Source: Streptomyces lydicus (GTDB taxonomy: Bacteria > Actinomycetota > Actinomycetes > Streptomycetales > Streptomycetaceae). From it: a stretch of DNA of 64,000 bases. Within the stretch, counting starts at the first letter, position 1, and each line of letters begins with the position of its first letter. This document shows positions 18,458 through 28,728 of the stretch, in pieces. The notes beneath the pieces are model-generated. The model was not told the DNA's origin, ran no database searches, and saw only the letters and a program-made list of their open reading frames with translations. The DNA is taken from contig NZ_CP017157.1 of assembly GCF_001729485.1 (NCBI RefSeq), forward strand, positions 7,626,001 to 7,690,000. Reading direction: 5' to 3'. A program made the translations under genes and the position numbers.

Positions 18458-19291
18458 TCAGTCCTTGGCCAGCGCGAACGACGTGTGCGCCGGCTTCAGC
18501 CCCGGCACCTTCGCCTCGATCAGATACTTGCCGGCCGGCACCGCCGCCGAACTCGGCGTCGCGCACTGCGGACCGCTGGCGCGGCGGTCCCACTCGACCG
18601 TCCGCTTCACGGAACCGTCGGCGGGCACCTGGAGCAGCGCGGGAGCGGTGCCCGACGGGCAGTCGTTCGAGGCCCACACCCGGTCGTCGCCGGCCGTGTC
18701 GGTGATGGTGAGCACCGCGGCCTTCTGCCCCAGGTCCACCTTGCAGGCCGCATCGGCCGTGTTCTTGACCGTCAGCTCGAACTTCGGCTTCTTGTCACGG
18801 GCGTAGGACTCCTTGACGCTCTTTAGCGTCAACTCCACGTCGGGGGAGGTGCAGTTGGGCAGGGAAGAGTCGGCCGCGACCACGCTGCCGGAGCCCTGCC
18901 CGAGCGGCCCGCCACCGGAACCACCGGCCCCGGCGCCACCACCACCCGAACCACTTCCGCCTCCCGAGCCACTGTCGTCGCCGCCCGAAGAGCCGTCACC
19001 ACCACCGGAATCCGAGCCCGACTCCCCGCCGGCACCCGACTCGTCACGTCCGCCCGGCTTTTCGCTGACGGCCGGGCCGCCGGACGAGGGTCCGGGCGTG
19101 ATGGAGGTCGCGGGTCCCTTGCCGTGCGAACCGCCCTTGCCGCCATCGGCGTTCGTGCCGCTGCCGCCGCCCAGGTTGAGCGCCCAGACGACCAGCACGG
19201 TGAGGAGTACGACGATGGCCAGCGCAACGGCCCTCCGCCGCCAGTAGATGGAGGAGGGAAGCGGCCCGATCGGATTGCGCAGTGATCCCAC
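18458..19291 (-). CDS. Membrane-anchored protein with Gly/Ser linker and external beta domain
   Basis: A 277-residue protein. A TM anchor at residues about 20-40 (VALAIVVLLTVLVVWALNL) is followed by some 100 residues of Gly/Ser/Asp low complexity (GDGSSGGDDSGSGGGSGSGG). A folded C-terminal domain of about 140 residues has three cysteines (LPNCTSPDVELTL, DAACKVDLG, ASNDCPSG and later PQCATP). The final domain resembles an immunoglobulin-like, DUF4232-type exported domain in style. The function is unknown; the long flexible linker suggests it spans the wall. It is divergent from the PAP2 gene at 19524. Confidence 0.75.
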   Translation of the reverse strand: MGSLRNPIGPLPSSIYWRRRAVALAIVVLLTVLVVWALNLGGGSGTNADGGKGGSHGKGPATSITPGPSSGGPAVSEKPGGRDESGAGGESGSDSGGGDGSSGGDDSGSGGGSGSGGGGAGAGGSGGGPLGQGSGSVVAADSSLPNCTSPDVELTLKSVKESYARDKKPKFELTVKNTADAACKVDLGQKAAVLTITDTAGDDRVWASNDCPSGTAPALLQVPADGSVKRTVEWDRRASGPQCATPSSAAVPAGKYLIEAKVPGLKPAHTSFALAKD

Positions 19292-19523
19292 GCGGAAACT
19301 CTACGAGAGAACGGCAGTCACACCGGCCACTACCCGCCGCATCAGGCTGCAACTTTTCCCATGATCGGCCCGGAGCGGCCGCCACACCCACGATTCCCGC
19401 CGTAACAACCCCTGATGCCCCGTTAGTAGGGGTTCTGCGCCGCTCCGGCCCCACTTTCGTCAGATGCACCCCCTGACCTTCGCCTCAGGTGCCCACCCGC
19501 CGCGCCCCGTACCGTCGTTGATC

Positions 19524-20213
19524 ATGAACAGCACGCTCACCACCGGAACAACTCCCGCACTCCCCTTGCACACCACCCCCACCACCCCCACCATCCACAC
19601 CACCCACGACGCCCCCATCACCAACAGCACCACCGGCCTCTACCGCGACATCACCGACCTCGCCCATGACGCGCCGCACTGGCTCCGCACCGTCGCCGAC
19701 ATCGGCACCGAGGGCGGCCTGCTGCTCCTGATGGCACTCGCGCTGGCCGCCTGGTGGCGGGCCCGTCGCGGCAGTGCCCACCAGGTCGCGCTGGCACTGC
19801 TGGTACCGATAGCCACCGCCTTCGCCTACCTGCTGAGCGAGATCATCAAGAGCGCGGTGCACGAGGAACGCCCCTGCCGGGCCGTGGCGGGCGCGGCCGC
19901 CTCGCTCATCCCCTGCCCGCCGCACGGCGACTGGTCCTTCCCGAGCAACCACTCCACGATCGCCGCCGCCCTGGCCGTCGGCATCGCCGTCACCTGGCGC
20001 ACCGCGCTCTGGCTGGCCCTGCCGATCGCCCTGCTGACCGGCTTCTCCCGGATCTTCGTCGGCGTCCACTACCCCCACGACGTCGCAGCCGGCCTCACCC
20101 TGGGCGCCACGGCAGCCATCCTCTGCATGGCCCTCCTCAGCCGCCCGACGACCCGCCTGGCCCACCACCTGCGCACCGGCAACCGCACATGGCAAACCCT
20201 GGTCCGACCCTGA
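19524..20213 (+). CDS. PAP2-family membrane phosphatase
   Basis: A 229-residue integral membrane phosphatase of the PAP2/undecaprenyl-pyrophosphatase type. The three active-site motifs are complete: K109-x6-R116-P117 (KSAVHEERPC), PSNH at 140-143, and SRIFVGVHYPHD with S175, R176, H182 and D186. The second motif has Asn in place of the usual Gly. About five TM helices are visible. The N-terminal 35 residues are Thr/Pro-rich. The likely role is dephosphorylation of a lipid (pyro)phosphate at the outer membrane face. The ATG at 19524 is preferred; TACCGT eight bases upstream may be a -10 box of a leaderless mRNA. Confidence 0.9.
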   Translation: MNSTLTTGTTPALPLHTTPTTPTIHTTHDAPITNSTTGLYRDITDLAHDAPHWLRTVADIGTEGGLLLLMALALAAWWRARRGSAHQVALALLVPIATAFAYLLSEIIKSAVHEERPCRAVAGAAASLIPCPPHGDWSFPSNHSTIAAALAVGIAVTWRTALWLALPIALLTGFSRIFVGVHYPHDVAAGLTLGATAAILCMALLSRPTTRLAHHLRTGNRTWQTLVRP

Positions 20214-20238
20214 CCCCACCCCCACCCGCCCCGCTGCT

Positions 20239-20298
20239 GCGACTTCCGGTGCCGTGACGTCCAGTGCTGTGACTTCCGGCGTTGTGACGTCCGGCCGT
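20239..20298. repeat. 15-bp tandem repeat downstream of the PAP2 gene
   Basis: Four imperfect copies start at 20239, 20254, 20269 and 20284, exact period 15, with consensus GTGACKTCCGGYGYY. The remaining 200 bases up to the next gene contain several CCTCGGGG-type runs but no gene that I can support. Confidence 0.85.
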
Positions 20299-20512
20299 CG
20301 GGAATCACTCAGGAATCACTACGGCCGCCACGACCGCGGCTTCCCGCAGGTCGCTACCCCTCGGGGCGGCCGCTCCTTGGAGGATGCGGTTCCTCCGGGG
20401 GAGGCGGCCCCTCGGGTGGGGCGGACCCTCGGGGAGCCTGCTCCTCGGGGGCACCTTCCTCACAGACGCTGGCGCCCCGCCCCTCAGGAACGGGGCCACT
20501 TCTCTCCGCTCC

Positions 20513-21259
20513 TCACGAACGGTGCCACTCCTCCTTGTGGCCGAAGCCCTGCCCGTTGTCGATCAGCCGCAGCCAATCGGGGCGCAGCTCCCACAGAGCC
20601 GTGCGCTCCAGGGCGTCCCGCAGCCGGTCGCTCTGCTCGACGAAGGGGAAGCGCTCGGTATACACACGCCAGCCGGCCGCCCGCTCGGCACCGTCCAGGA
20701 TGCGGCAGCGCCCCCGCCCCTGGAGCCCCGTCAGCTCGACCCACTCCTGACCGTCCCGCTGCACCGTGAACGCGACCCGCGCGTCCGGCTCGGCGAGGGC
20801 CCGGCCGTGCCGGGTCGTGGTCGCCGTGACGAAGTACAGAGCAGGCCCCGAGCCCAGGTCGGACGACCCGTCGCCACTCCCGGACCCGTCGTCGCCCTCG
20901 GAGCCATGGCCGCGTGCGCTGTCGGAGCCGTCGCCGCCGGGGCCATAACCAGGGGCGCTGTCGGGGGCGTGGTCAGGCGCGGGGCCGGGGGGCGTGGTCG
21001 TGCCGCCGGTGGCGTAGAGAACCGCGCAGGCTTGTGGCCCGTCCTCGTCCACGTACGCCAGCGTCAGCGTCGTGTGCGCGGCCAGCGCCCGCCGAATCGC
21101 CGCTGGGCACGCCGTACCGCTTCTCGCACCAGCGCCCGCCGCGCCGTCAGCGCGCGCCTCTCCCCCCGTACGCTCCGCGTCGCCCGCGCCCGCCGTCCCC
21201 GCTGCGCCGTGCGCGCCTGATGTCGGGTCGCTCGGTTCCCTGCTGCTTATCTCTGCCAT
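20513..21259 (-). CDS. Pyridoxamine 5'-phosphate oxidase-like (split-barrel) protein with low-complexity insert
   Basis: A 248-residue protein of the FMN-binding split-barrel type. The barrel strands read LTLAYVDEDGPQACAVLYA, then ALYFVTATTTRHGRAL, VAFTVQRDGQEWVELTGLQGRGRCRIL and RPDWLRLIDNGQGFGHKEEW. Between strands two and three there is an insert of about 45 Gly/Asp/Ser/Pro residues, and the N-terminus has an Ala/Gly leader of about 55 residues; both look like expanded low-complexity sequence. The ATG at 21259 is supported by GAGGA upstream. The ligand could be FMN, F420 or haem; the family does not tell which. Confidence 0.78.
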   Translation of the reverse strand: MAEISSREPSDPTSGAHGAAGTAGAGDAERTGGEARADGAAGAGARSGTACPAAIRRALAAHTTLTLAYVDEDGPQACAVLYATGGTTTPPGPAPDHAPDSAPGYGPGGDGSDSARGHGSEGDDGSGSGDGSSDLGSGPALYFVTATTTRHGRALAEPDARVAFTVQRDGQEWVELTGLQGRGRCRILDGAERAAGWRVYTERFPFVEQSDRLRDALERTALWELRPDWLRLIDNGQGFGHKEEWHRS

Positions 21260-21640
21260 GTCTGCATCCTCACCCTGTCCGATCCTCACCCTGCCTGCCC
21301 GTCCGCCCGCATGCATGCCTGCTCGCCGTGACTGCGCCTCCTGCGCCGTCCGCCTTGCCGCCGCTGCCTCCATTATTCCGGCAACGATTACGGAGAGTAA
21401 TCAGTTCCCGCGGAGAGTTAGCGGATAGTGAGCGGGGGCGAGTGGATGGCGAGCTGAGGGTGACTGGCTTGGGGAACGGTGCTGGGGGACGCGCGGCTTT
21501 TCGTCGGTGTGGTGGGGTGGCGTACCGGCGGTAGCCGCCGTGTGTGGGCATGTGGGCGTCCTGCGTGTGGGTGGGCGTGCGGCGGGGCGGGCCCGGTGCG
21601 TTTCCTGGGCGCGGGCGGACGTGCCAGGATCGGCGGTGCC
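21260..21640. other. Divergent intergenic region between the PNPOx-like gene and mutY
   Basis: This 381-base stretch must hold both promoters. A small inverted repeat GATTAC (21386-21391) / GTAATC (21397-21402) is the only clear structure. CAGGAT at about 21625-21630 lies ten bases before the mutY ATG and is a possible -10 box. I see no gene in it. Confidence 0.5.
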
Positions 21641-22600
21641 ATGACTTCGACTCCTGTCACCTCCACTGCCACAACCGCCGCCGCCGAGACCGCCTCCGCC
21701 GCCGTTCCGGCCGCGGAGGCCGCAGACGGGACCGCGCTGCACGGCCCGGTCACCGACTGGTTCGACGAGCACGCCCGCGATCTGCCCTGGCGCCGCCCCG
21801 AGGCGGGCGCCTGGGGCGTGATGGTGAGCGAGTTCATGCTGCAGCAGACCCCCGTCAGCAGAGTGCTGCCGGTGTACGAGCAGTGGCTGGCCCGCTGGCC
21901 GCGCCCCGCCGACCTGGCCGCCGAGGCGCCGGGCGAGGCGGTGCGGGCCTGGGGCCGGCTCGGCTACCCGCGGCGCGCGCTGCGGCTGCATGCCGCCGCG
22001 TCCGCCATACAGGAACGACACGGCGGCGACGTGCCGCGTGAGCACGGCCAGTTGCTGGCGCTGCCCGGCGTGGGCGAGTACACCGCCGCGGCGGTGGCGT
22101 CCTTCGCGTACGGGCAGCGGCACGCGGTGCTGGACACCAATGTGCGACGGGTGTTCGCCCGCGCGGTGGCCGGCCGGCAGTTCCCGCCGAACGCGACCAC
22201 CGCGGCGGAGCGCAAGCTCGCCCGTCAGCTGCTGCCCGAGGACGAGCCGCTGGCGGCGCGCTGGGCGGCGGCCACGATGGAGCTGGGTGCGCTGTTGTGC
22301 ACGGCGCGCGCTCCGGAGTGCCATCGCTGCCCGATCGCCGCGCGGTGCGCGTGGCGGCTGGCCGGGTCGCCGGTGCACGACGGTCCGCCGCGGCGCACCC
22401 AGGCGTACGCCGGTACGGACCGGCAGGTGCGCGGCAAGTTGCTGGCCGTGCTGCGGGAGGCGGTCGCGCCGGTGCCGCAGCAGGTGCTGGACGCCGTGTG
22501 GGACGAGCCGGTGCAGCGCGCCCGGGCGTTGGACGGGCTGGTGTCGGACGGTTTGGTGGAGCCGCTGAGCGGGGGCCGTTACCGGCTGCCGACGTCGTAG
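21641..22600 (+). CDS. mutY: A/G-specific adenine glycosylase MutY
   Basis: MutY removes adenine mispaired with 8-oxoguanine. The 319-residue product has the catalytic Glu64 in VSEFMLQQTPVSRV, the HhH loop LPGVGEYTAAAVASFAYG, the catalytic-site Asp in AVLDTNVRRVF, and the [4Fe-4S] cluster ligands Cys220, 227, 230 and 236 (spacing C-x6-C-x2-C-x5-C). It has the short actinobacterial C-terminus rather than the full NUDIX-like domain of E. coli MutY. The ATG at 21641 is chosen; an Ala/Thr-rich leader of about 30 residues precedes the conserved domain. Confidence 0.95.
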   Translation: MTSTPVTSTATTAAAETASAAVPAAEAADGTALHGPVTDWFDEHARDLPWRRPEAGAWGVMVSEFMLQQTPVSRVLPVYEQWLARWPRPADLAAEAPGEAVRAWGRLGYPRRALRLHAAASAIQERHGGDVPREHGQLLALPGVGEYTAAAVASFAYGQRHAVLDTNVRRVFARAVAGRQFPPNATTAAERKLARQLLPEDEPLAARWAAATMELGALLCTARAPECHRCPIAARCAWRLAGSPVHDGPPRRTQAYAGTDRQVRGKLLAVLREAVAPVPQQVLDAVWDEPVQRARALDGLVSDGLVEPLSGGRYRLPTS

Positions 22601-22621
22601 CGCGGCTGTCACAGAAGTGGG

Positions 22622-22657
22622 CGTCGGGCCCGGCCGCTCCAGCGGCCGGGCCCGACG
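22622..22657. terminator. Stem-loop terminator after mutY
   Basis: A perfect inverted repeat with 17-bp arms (22622-22638 and 22641-22657) around a 2-base nominal loop, 21 bases after the mutY stop, followed by TCTTCTC. Very GC-rich, it is a probable intrinsic terminator. Confidence 0.85.
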
Positions 22658-22672
22658 TCTTCTCGGGCGGCG

Positions 22673-22760
22673 ATCGGATGCCGGTTCTCAGGCGGCGCAT
22701 CGGATGCGACTCCAGCCGGCGGATCGGCTGCCGATTCTCAGGCGTCGGACCGGATGCCGG
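22673..22760. repeat. Imperfect 24-26-bp tandem repeats in the mutY-sigE gap
   Basis: Segments of the form ATCGGMTGCCGRTTCTCAGGCG start at about 22673, 22699, 22723 and 22749. The rest of the 594-base gap up to the sigE start holds the sigE promoter region. Apart from the terminator and these repeats I see no gene in it. Confidence 0.7.
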
Positions 22761-23194
22761 TCCCGGCCCGGAGTGCCGCCCATCCGTCCGCCCGGCGTCA
22801 GTCGCCCTCCAGGGCGGACCCTGCCGGCTCCCGGCCACCTTCGGGTTAACCCGACAAGCCCAACAAACCCAGCAAACCATCGAACCTAATGACCGAAAGA
22901 TGATGGCTAACTGGCCGGATAGCGATGGCCGCAGGGGTCGCGGGGTGGCCCGGCGGGGCTCGTAGGCCCTGCGGTGGGGCGGTTGTCCGTCCCGAGTATG
23001 ACCCGCGTAGCGCCGGCGTCCGTCCGAGGTATGAGGCCCGGCGGGCTGTTACACAACCGAGGGTTTTCCGTGCACTCGTTGTGGGCCCCACGCACATTAC
23101 GTCGCAACACCCCCTCCGTAGCGTCTCCCTCGTGCTGGAGATGACCGCCAGCACGGTCAACGTGGGGAATCGCAAGCGGATCGGAGGCGTCGGA

Positions 23195-23746
23195 ATGGCG
23201 ACCAGCGGCGGCAAGGTACTGGACTTCGAAGAGTACGTGCGTACGCGGCAGGAGGCCCTGCTGCGGAGCGCCCGGCGCCTGGTGCCCGACCCGGTCGACG
23301 CCCAGGACCTGCTGCAGACGGCGCTGGTGCGCACGTACGGCCGCTGGGACGGCATCGCCGACAAGTCGCTGGCCGACGCCTACCTCCGCCGCGTCATGAT
23401 CAACACCCGTACGGAGTGGTGGCGGGCGCGCAAGCTGGAGGAGGTGCCCACCGAGCAGCTCCCGGACGCGAGCGTGGACGACGGCACCGAGCAGCGTGCC
23501 GACCGCGCCCTGCTGATGGACATCCTCGGGGTGCTGGCGCCCAAGCAGCGCAGCGTGGTCGTGCTGCGGCACTGGGAGCAGATGAGCACGGAGGAGACCG
23601 CCGCCGCGCTCGGCATGTCGACGGGTACCGTCAAGAGCACGCTGCACCGTGCGCTGGCCCGGCTGCGTCAGGAGCTGCAGGCCCGCGACATCGACGCGCG
23701 GATGCTGGAGCGCGGCGAGCAGGAGCGGGAGCGGTGCGCGGCCTGA
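23195..23746 (+). CDS. sigE: ECF sigma factor SigE
   Basis: SigE is the cell-envelope stress sigma factor of Streptomyces. The 183-residue product has region 2 (LLRSARRLVPDPVDAQDLLQ, then LADAYLRRVMINTRTEWWRA) and region 4 (LAPKQRSVVVLRHWEQMSTEETAAALGMSTGTVKSTLHRAL). The identification rests on near-identity, as I remember it, to S. coelicolor SigE and on the cseA-cseB-cseC genes that follow. The ATG at 23195 is fixed by GGAGG at 23183-23187; a much longer open frame upstream is not used. In S. coelicolor, CseB-CseC activate sigE transcription in response to wall-active antibiotics and lysozyme. Confidence 0.97.
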   Translation: MATSGGKVLDFEEYVRTRQEALLRSARRLVPDPVDAQDLLQTALVRTYGRWDGIADKSLADAYLRRVMINTRTEWWRARKLEEVPTEQLPDASVDDGTEQRADRALLMDILGVLAPKQRSVVVLRHWEQMSTEETAAALGMSTGTVKSTLHRALARLRQELQARDIDARMLERGEQERERCAA

Positions 23747-23903
23747 CCGGTGGCCGGCGGTTCCCGGTGCGGAGCCGGACGTCGAACAGCGCGACATTAC
23801 GTGTGAAAACGGTCACGCAAGCCGAGGCCGTAACGTTCACAGCTCGACGCGCGACAATCACATCAGGAGCAGCAGCGGGATCGGCGGCTGTGCGAGCAGC
23901 GCG

Positions 23904-24587
23904 GTGAGCGGGAGCGGATTGTCCAGGAACAGGTTGACCAGGACCGGGTTGACCAAAGGCGGCGCGGCCACGGCAGGTGTGGCCGCCGTTGGCCTTTTGC
24001 TGGCCGGATGCAATCCGGGGGGCGAGGGGGTCCGCAGTGAGGGTTCGGCCAGTACCACGCCCGCGCCGAAGGGCGCGGTGAGCAGTGCGCCGAGCCCGGC
24101 CTCGACCGCCGGCCACAAGAAGGTCGACGCCGTCCAGCTGATGAAGGACGACCCGAAGGTCAGCGCGGACGTGAAGAAGTCCCTCTACAAGCCGTGCGCC
24201 GCGGACGAGTACCCGGTCGAGGTGACGTATGCGTCGGTGACCGGCAGCACGTCTCCCGATGTCATCGTCAACGTCATGACCTGCGCGGATTCCGTGGGGA
24301 TCGGCTCTTACGTCTATCGCAGGCACGCCGGCGCGAAGGACGGGTATGACAACGTGTATGCGAATGAGCAGCCGTCGGTCTACGCCGGGGTCAACAAGGG
24401 CGAGCTGGAGGTCTCCAAGCAGACCTATGCCGCGGGGGACAAGGTGTGCTGCCCGTCCGGGGAAGATGTGATGACGTACCGCTGGTCCGGCGGCCACTTC
24501 ACACCGCACCGCCGGTATCACACCGACTACAGCAAGACCACCGTCGACGGCGGCACGCCGGGCGACGGCACGGGATCGGAGGGTTGA
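23904..24587 (+). CDS. cseA: Lipoprotein CseA, negative modulator of the SigE pathway
   Basis: CseA is an extracytoplasmic lipoprotein that dampens sigE expression. The predicted 227-residue product has the lipobox LLLAGC (Cys about 33 with this start). An Ala/Ser/Pro spacer and a soluble domain with VDAVQLMKDDPKVSADVKKSL and four Cys (KPCAADEY, VMTCADS and the adjacent pair in KVCCPSGED) follow. The start is uncertain: GTG at 23904 and TTG codons at 23919, 23934 and 23949 are all in frame before the signal sequence. It is followed by cseB after 9 bases. Confidence 0.85.
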   Translation: MSGSGLSRNRLTRTGLTKGGAATAGVAAVGLLLAGCNPGGEGVRSEGSASTTPAPKGAVSSAPSPASTAGHKKVDAVQLMKDDPKVSADVKKSLYKPCAADEYPVEVTYASVTGSTSPDVIVNVMTCADSVGIGSYVYRRHAGAKDGYDNVYANEQPSVYAGVNKGELEVSKQTYAAGDKVCCPSGEDVMTYRWSGGHFTPHRRYHTDYSKTTVDGGTPGDGTGSEG

Positions 24588-24596
24588 GACAACCGC

Positions 24597-25307
24597 ATGG
24601 CCGAGACCCATGTGCTTTTCGTCGAGGACGACGACGTCATCCGCGAGGCTACGCAGCTGGCGCTGGAGCGGGACGGTTTCACGGTCACCGCGATGCCCGA
24701 CGGGCTGGCGGGGCTGGAGGCGTTCCGCGCCAACCGTCCCGACATCGCGCTGCTCGATGTGATGGTGCCGGGCCTCGACGGCGTCAGCCTGTGCCGGCGG
24801 ATCCGCGACGAGTCGACGGTGCCGGTGATCATGCTGTCGGCGCGGGCCGACTCCATCGATGTGGTGCTGGGGCTGGAGGCGGGCGCGGACGACTACGTCA
24901 CCAAGCCGTTCGACGGGGCGGTGCTGGTCGCCCGGATACGTGCGGTGCTGCGGCGCTTCGGTCACGCGAGTGGCCCGAACGGTGCCCGGCCCGCGGCGGG
25001 GGACGCGGACGATCCGGTGGAGGCGGTGCTGCGCTTCGGTGATCTGGAGGTCGACACCGAGGGCATGGAGGTGCGCAAGGGCGGCGAGAACGTCGCGCTG
25101 ACGCCCACCGAGATGCGGCTGCTGCTGGAGTTCTCCAACGCACCGGGTACCGTCCTCTCGCGCGACCGGCTGCTGGAGCGGGTCTGGGACTACGGCTGGG
25201 GTGGTGACACCCGGGTGGTGGACGTCCATGTGCAGCGGTTGCGCGGCAAGATCGGCCAGGACCGGATCGAGACGGTCCGCGGCTTCGGTTACAAGCTGAG
25301 AGGCTGA
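24597..25307 (+). CDS. cseB: Response regulator CseB
   Basis: An OmpR/PhoB-type response regulator of 236 residues that activates the sigE promoter. The receiver domain has the acidic pocket VEDDD at 9-13, the phospho-acceptor Asp54 in LLDVMVPG, and the conserved Lys in DDYVTKPF. The winged-helix output domain includes LTPTEMRLLLEFSNAPG and RVVDVHVQRLRGKIG. It lies between cseA and cseC, with 9- and 8-base gaps, in one operon. A linker (ASGPNGARPAAGDADDP) separates the domains. Confidence 0.96.
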   Translation: MAETHVLFVEDDDVIREATQLALERDGFTVTAMPDGLAGLEAFRANRPDIALLDVMVPGLDGVSLCRRIRDESTVPVIMLSARADSIDVVLGLEAGADDYVTKPFDGAVLVARIRAVLRRFGHASGPNGARPAAGDADDPVEAVLRFGDLEVDTEGMEVRKGGENVALTPTEMRLLLEFSNAPGTVLSRDRLLERVWDYGWGGDTRVVDVHVQRLRGKIGQDRIETVRGFGYKLRG

Positions 25308-25315
25308 CACCTCCG

Positions 25316-26620
25316 GTGGTCAGGCTGGCCCTGCGGACGGGGCTGAGATGGAAGCTCAGCGCGGCGATCGCGCTCGTCGGAGCGCTGGTCGCGATCGCGC
25401 TGAGCCTTGTCGTGCACAACGCCGCCCGTCACTCGATGCTGGACAACAGCCGTGACGTGCAGGTCGAGCGGCTGAACTTCACGCAGAAGATCTTCGAGTC
25501 GACCAACCGTCTGCAGTTCGGCGCGAAGATCGACGATCCCGCGCTGCCGCCGGCGCTGCGCCGGGAGGTCTCGGAGAACGAGCGCGCCACCTACCTCCAG
25601 GACACCGGGGAGACCGCCCCCGAGGTGTGGGCCGCCACGCCGCTCAGCGACGGCCGGGTGCTGTCGATGCACGACCGTTTCCCGGACCGTTTCGCCGTTC
25701 TGGACGACCTGGACCAGGCGCTGGTCATCGGTTCGACCGCGGTGGTGGTCGGTGGCTGTGCGCTGGGTGTGCTGGTCGGTGGCCGGCTGTCGAAGCGGTT
25801 GCGCAAGGCGGCGGCGGCCGCCGGCAAGCTGGCCGACGGTGACACGTCGGTGCGGATCCGCGACGAGGTCGGCAGCGGGCGGGTGCGGGACGAGACCGAT
25901 GACCTGGCGTGGGCCGTGGACGCGATGTCGGACGCCCTTCAGGAGCGCATCGAGGCGGAGCGGCGGGTGACCGCGGACATCGCCCATGAGCTGCGTACGC
26001 CGGTGACCGGTCTGCTGACCGCGGCCGAGCTGCTGCCGCCCGGCCGCCCCTCGGAGCTCGTACGGGACCGGGCGCAGGCGCTGCGCACGCTGGTGGAGGA
26101 CGTGCTGGAGGTGGCGCGGCTCGACGGCCATGCGGAGCGGGCGGAGCTGCAGGACGTGGTGCTCGGCGAGTTCGTTGCCCGCCGGGTGCGCGCCCTCGAT
26201 CCGGAGATCACCGTCGATGTCGTGCGGGAGGCCGAGGTCACCACGGATCCACGCCGTCTGGAGCGGATCCTGGGCAACCTCATCGCGAACGCGGCGCGGC
26301 ACGGCAGGCCACCGATCGAGGTGACGGTGGAGGGCCGGGTGCTGCGGGTCCGCGATCACGGCCCGGGGTTCCCGGAGGCGCTGCTGCGCGAGGGGCCCAG
26401 CCGGTTCCGTACCGGAAGCAGCGACCGTGCGGGCCGTGGCCACGGCCTGGGCCTGACCATCGCGGCCGGCCAGGCGCGGGTGCTGGGCGCCCGGCTGACG
26501 TTCCGCAACGCGGACGTACTCACGGACGGTTCGACCGGCGCGGTCTCCGTCCTCTGGCTCCCGGAGAACGCCCCGACGAATACGGGGAGCTTTCCGGTAC
26601 TGCATCTGCCGGAGCGGTGA
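25316..26620 (+). CDS. cseC: Sensor histidine kinase CseC
   Basis: A membrane sensor kinase of 434 residues that pairs with CseB. TM1 lies at about 15-35 (AAIALVGALVAIALSLVVHN). A short external sensor of about 100 residues follows, then TM2 at about 138-158 (ALVIGSTAVVVGGCALGVLV), a HAMP linker, the H-box TADIAHELRTPVTG with His about 223, the N-box LGNLIANAARHG, and G-boxes VRDHGPGFP and GRGHGLGLTI. The GTG start at 25316 is 8 bases after cseB. The small sensor loop suggests that it detects changes in the membrane or wall directly. Confidence 0.95.
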   Translation: MVRLALRTGLRWKLSAAIALVGALVAIALSLVVHNAARHSMLDNSRDVQVERLNFTQKIFESTNRLQFGAKIDDPALPPALRREVSENERATYLQDTGETAPEVWAATPLSDGRVLSMHDRFPDRFAVLDDLDQALVIGSTAVVVGGCALGVLVGGRLSKRLRKAAAAAGKLADGDTSVRIRDEVGSGRVRDETDDLAWAVDAMSDALQERIEAERRVTADIAHELRTPVTGLLTAAELLPPGRPSELVRDRAQALRTLVEDVLEVARLDGHAERAELQDVVLGEFVARRVRALDPEITVDVVREAEVTTDPRRLERILGNLIANAARHGRPPIEVTVEGRVLRVRDHGPGFPEALLREGPSRFRTGSSDRAGRGHGLGLTIAAGQARVLGARLTFRNADVLTDGSTGAVSVLWLPENAPTNTGSFPVLHLPER

Positions 26621-26629
26621 TCGCCCCAC

Positions 26630-27082
26630 GTTGTTGTCCGTCCCGCCGTGGTGGTTGTTCGCCGTGGCTCCCCCACTGCCTGAAGGGCGTGGGAGGTACC
26701 CCCAGCGGCGGGCGTGGGTGGTCGGGTGCGGTGCCGCTCCTCCGGACTTCGTCCTGCGGCGCGTCCCCTCCCGTAGGGGAAGAAGTAAAGGCCGGTGGGG
26801 GCGAGCGTCAGTAACGACGCTCGCCCCCACCGGCCTTCAACAATCCCTCCCACGGGAGGGGGCGGATCGCAGGACGAAGTCCGGAGGGCCGGCACCGCAC
26901 CCGACACCCACCCGGCCCGCCGCAGGCGCAACGGCGGGGAAGCCGAAAACGTGGGCGTCAGCAAAGCGCAGCGGAAGGGCCCGCCGCAGGCGCCACGGCG
27001 CGAAACCACCACGGCGGGACGGAAACCAACGTACGCGGCGCCGCAAAGCGCCACGGCGGGAATCCACCGTGGCGCCGCAGAC
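26630..27082. repeat. Long palindromic repeat element (possible MITE/REP) between cseC and the MFS gene
   Basis: The centre is a perfect 22-bp inverted repeat (26788-26809 / 26816-26837) with loop AGTAAC. Around it lie imperfect arms: CCCTCCCGTRGGG-type blocks (about 26765-26780 / 26845-26862) and a 31-bp arm with two mismatches (26728-26758 / 26868-26898). Outside these are GGTGGT-containing blocks and a distal pair near 26634-26656 / 27001-27022 (core CCGTCCCGCCGTGGTGG). To the right, the motif CGCCGCARRSGCVACGGCG occurs three times (about 26919, 26980 and 27040). No transposase is encoded. The 474-base gap holds no gene that I can support. Confidence 0.85.
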
Positions 27083-27094
27083 GAACACCTGGGC

Positions 27095-28720
<1,626 letters not shown>

Positions 28721-28728
28721 TCACTCCT

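Noticed and set aside
22925..23194. N-terminal extension of SigE of 90 residues
   Set aside because: No homologue uses it, and the strong GGAGG at 23183 fixes the start at 23195.
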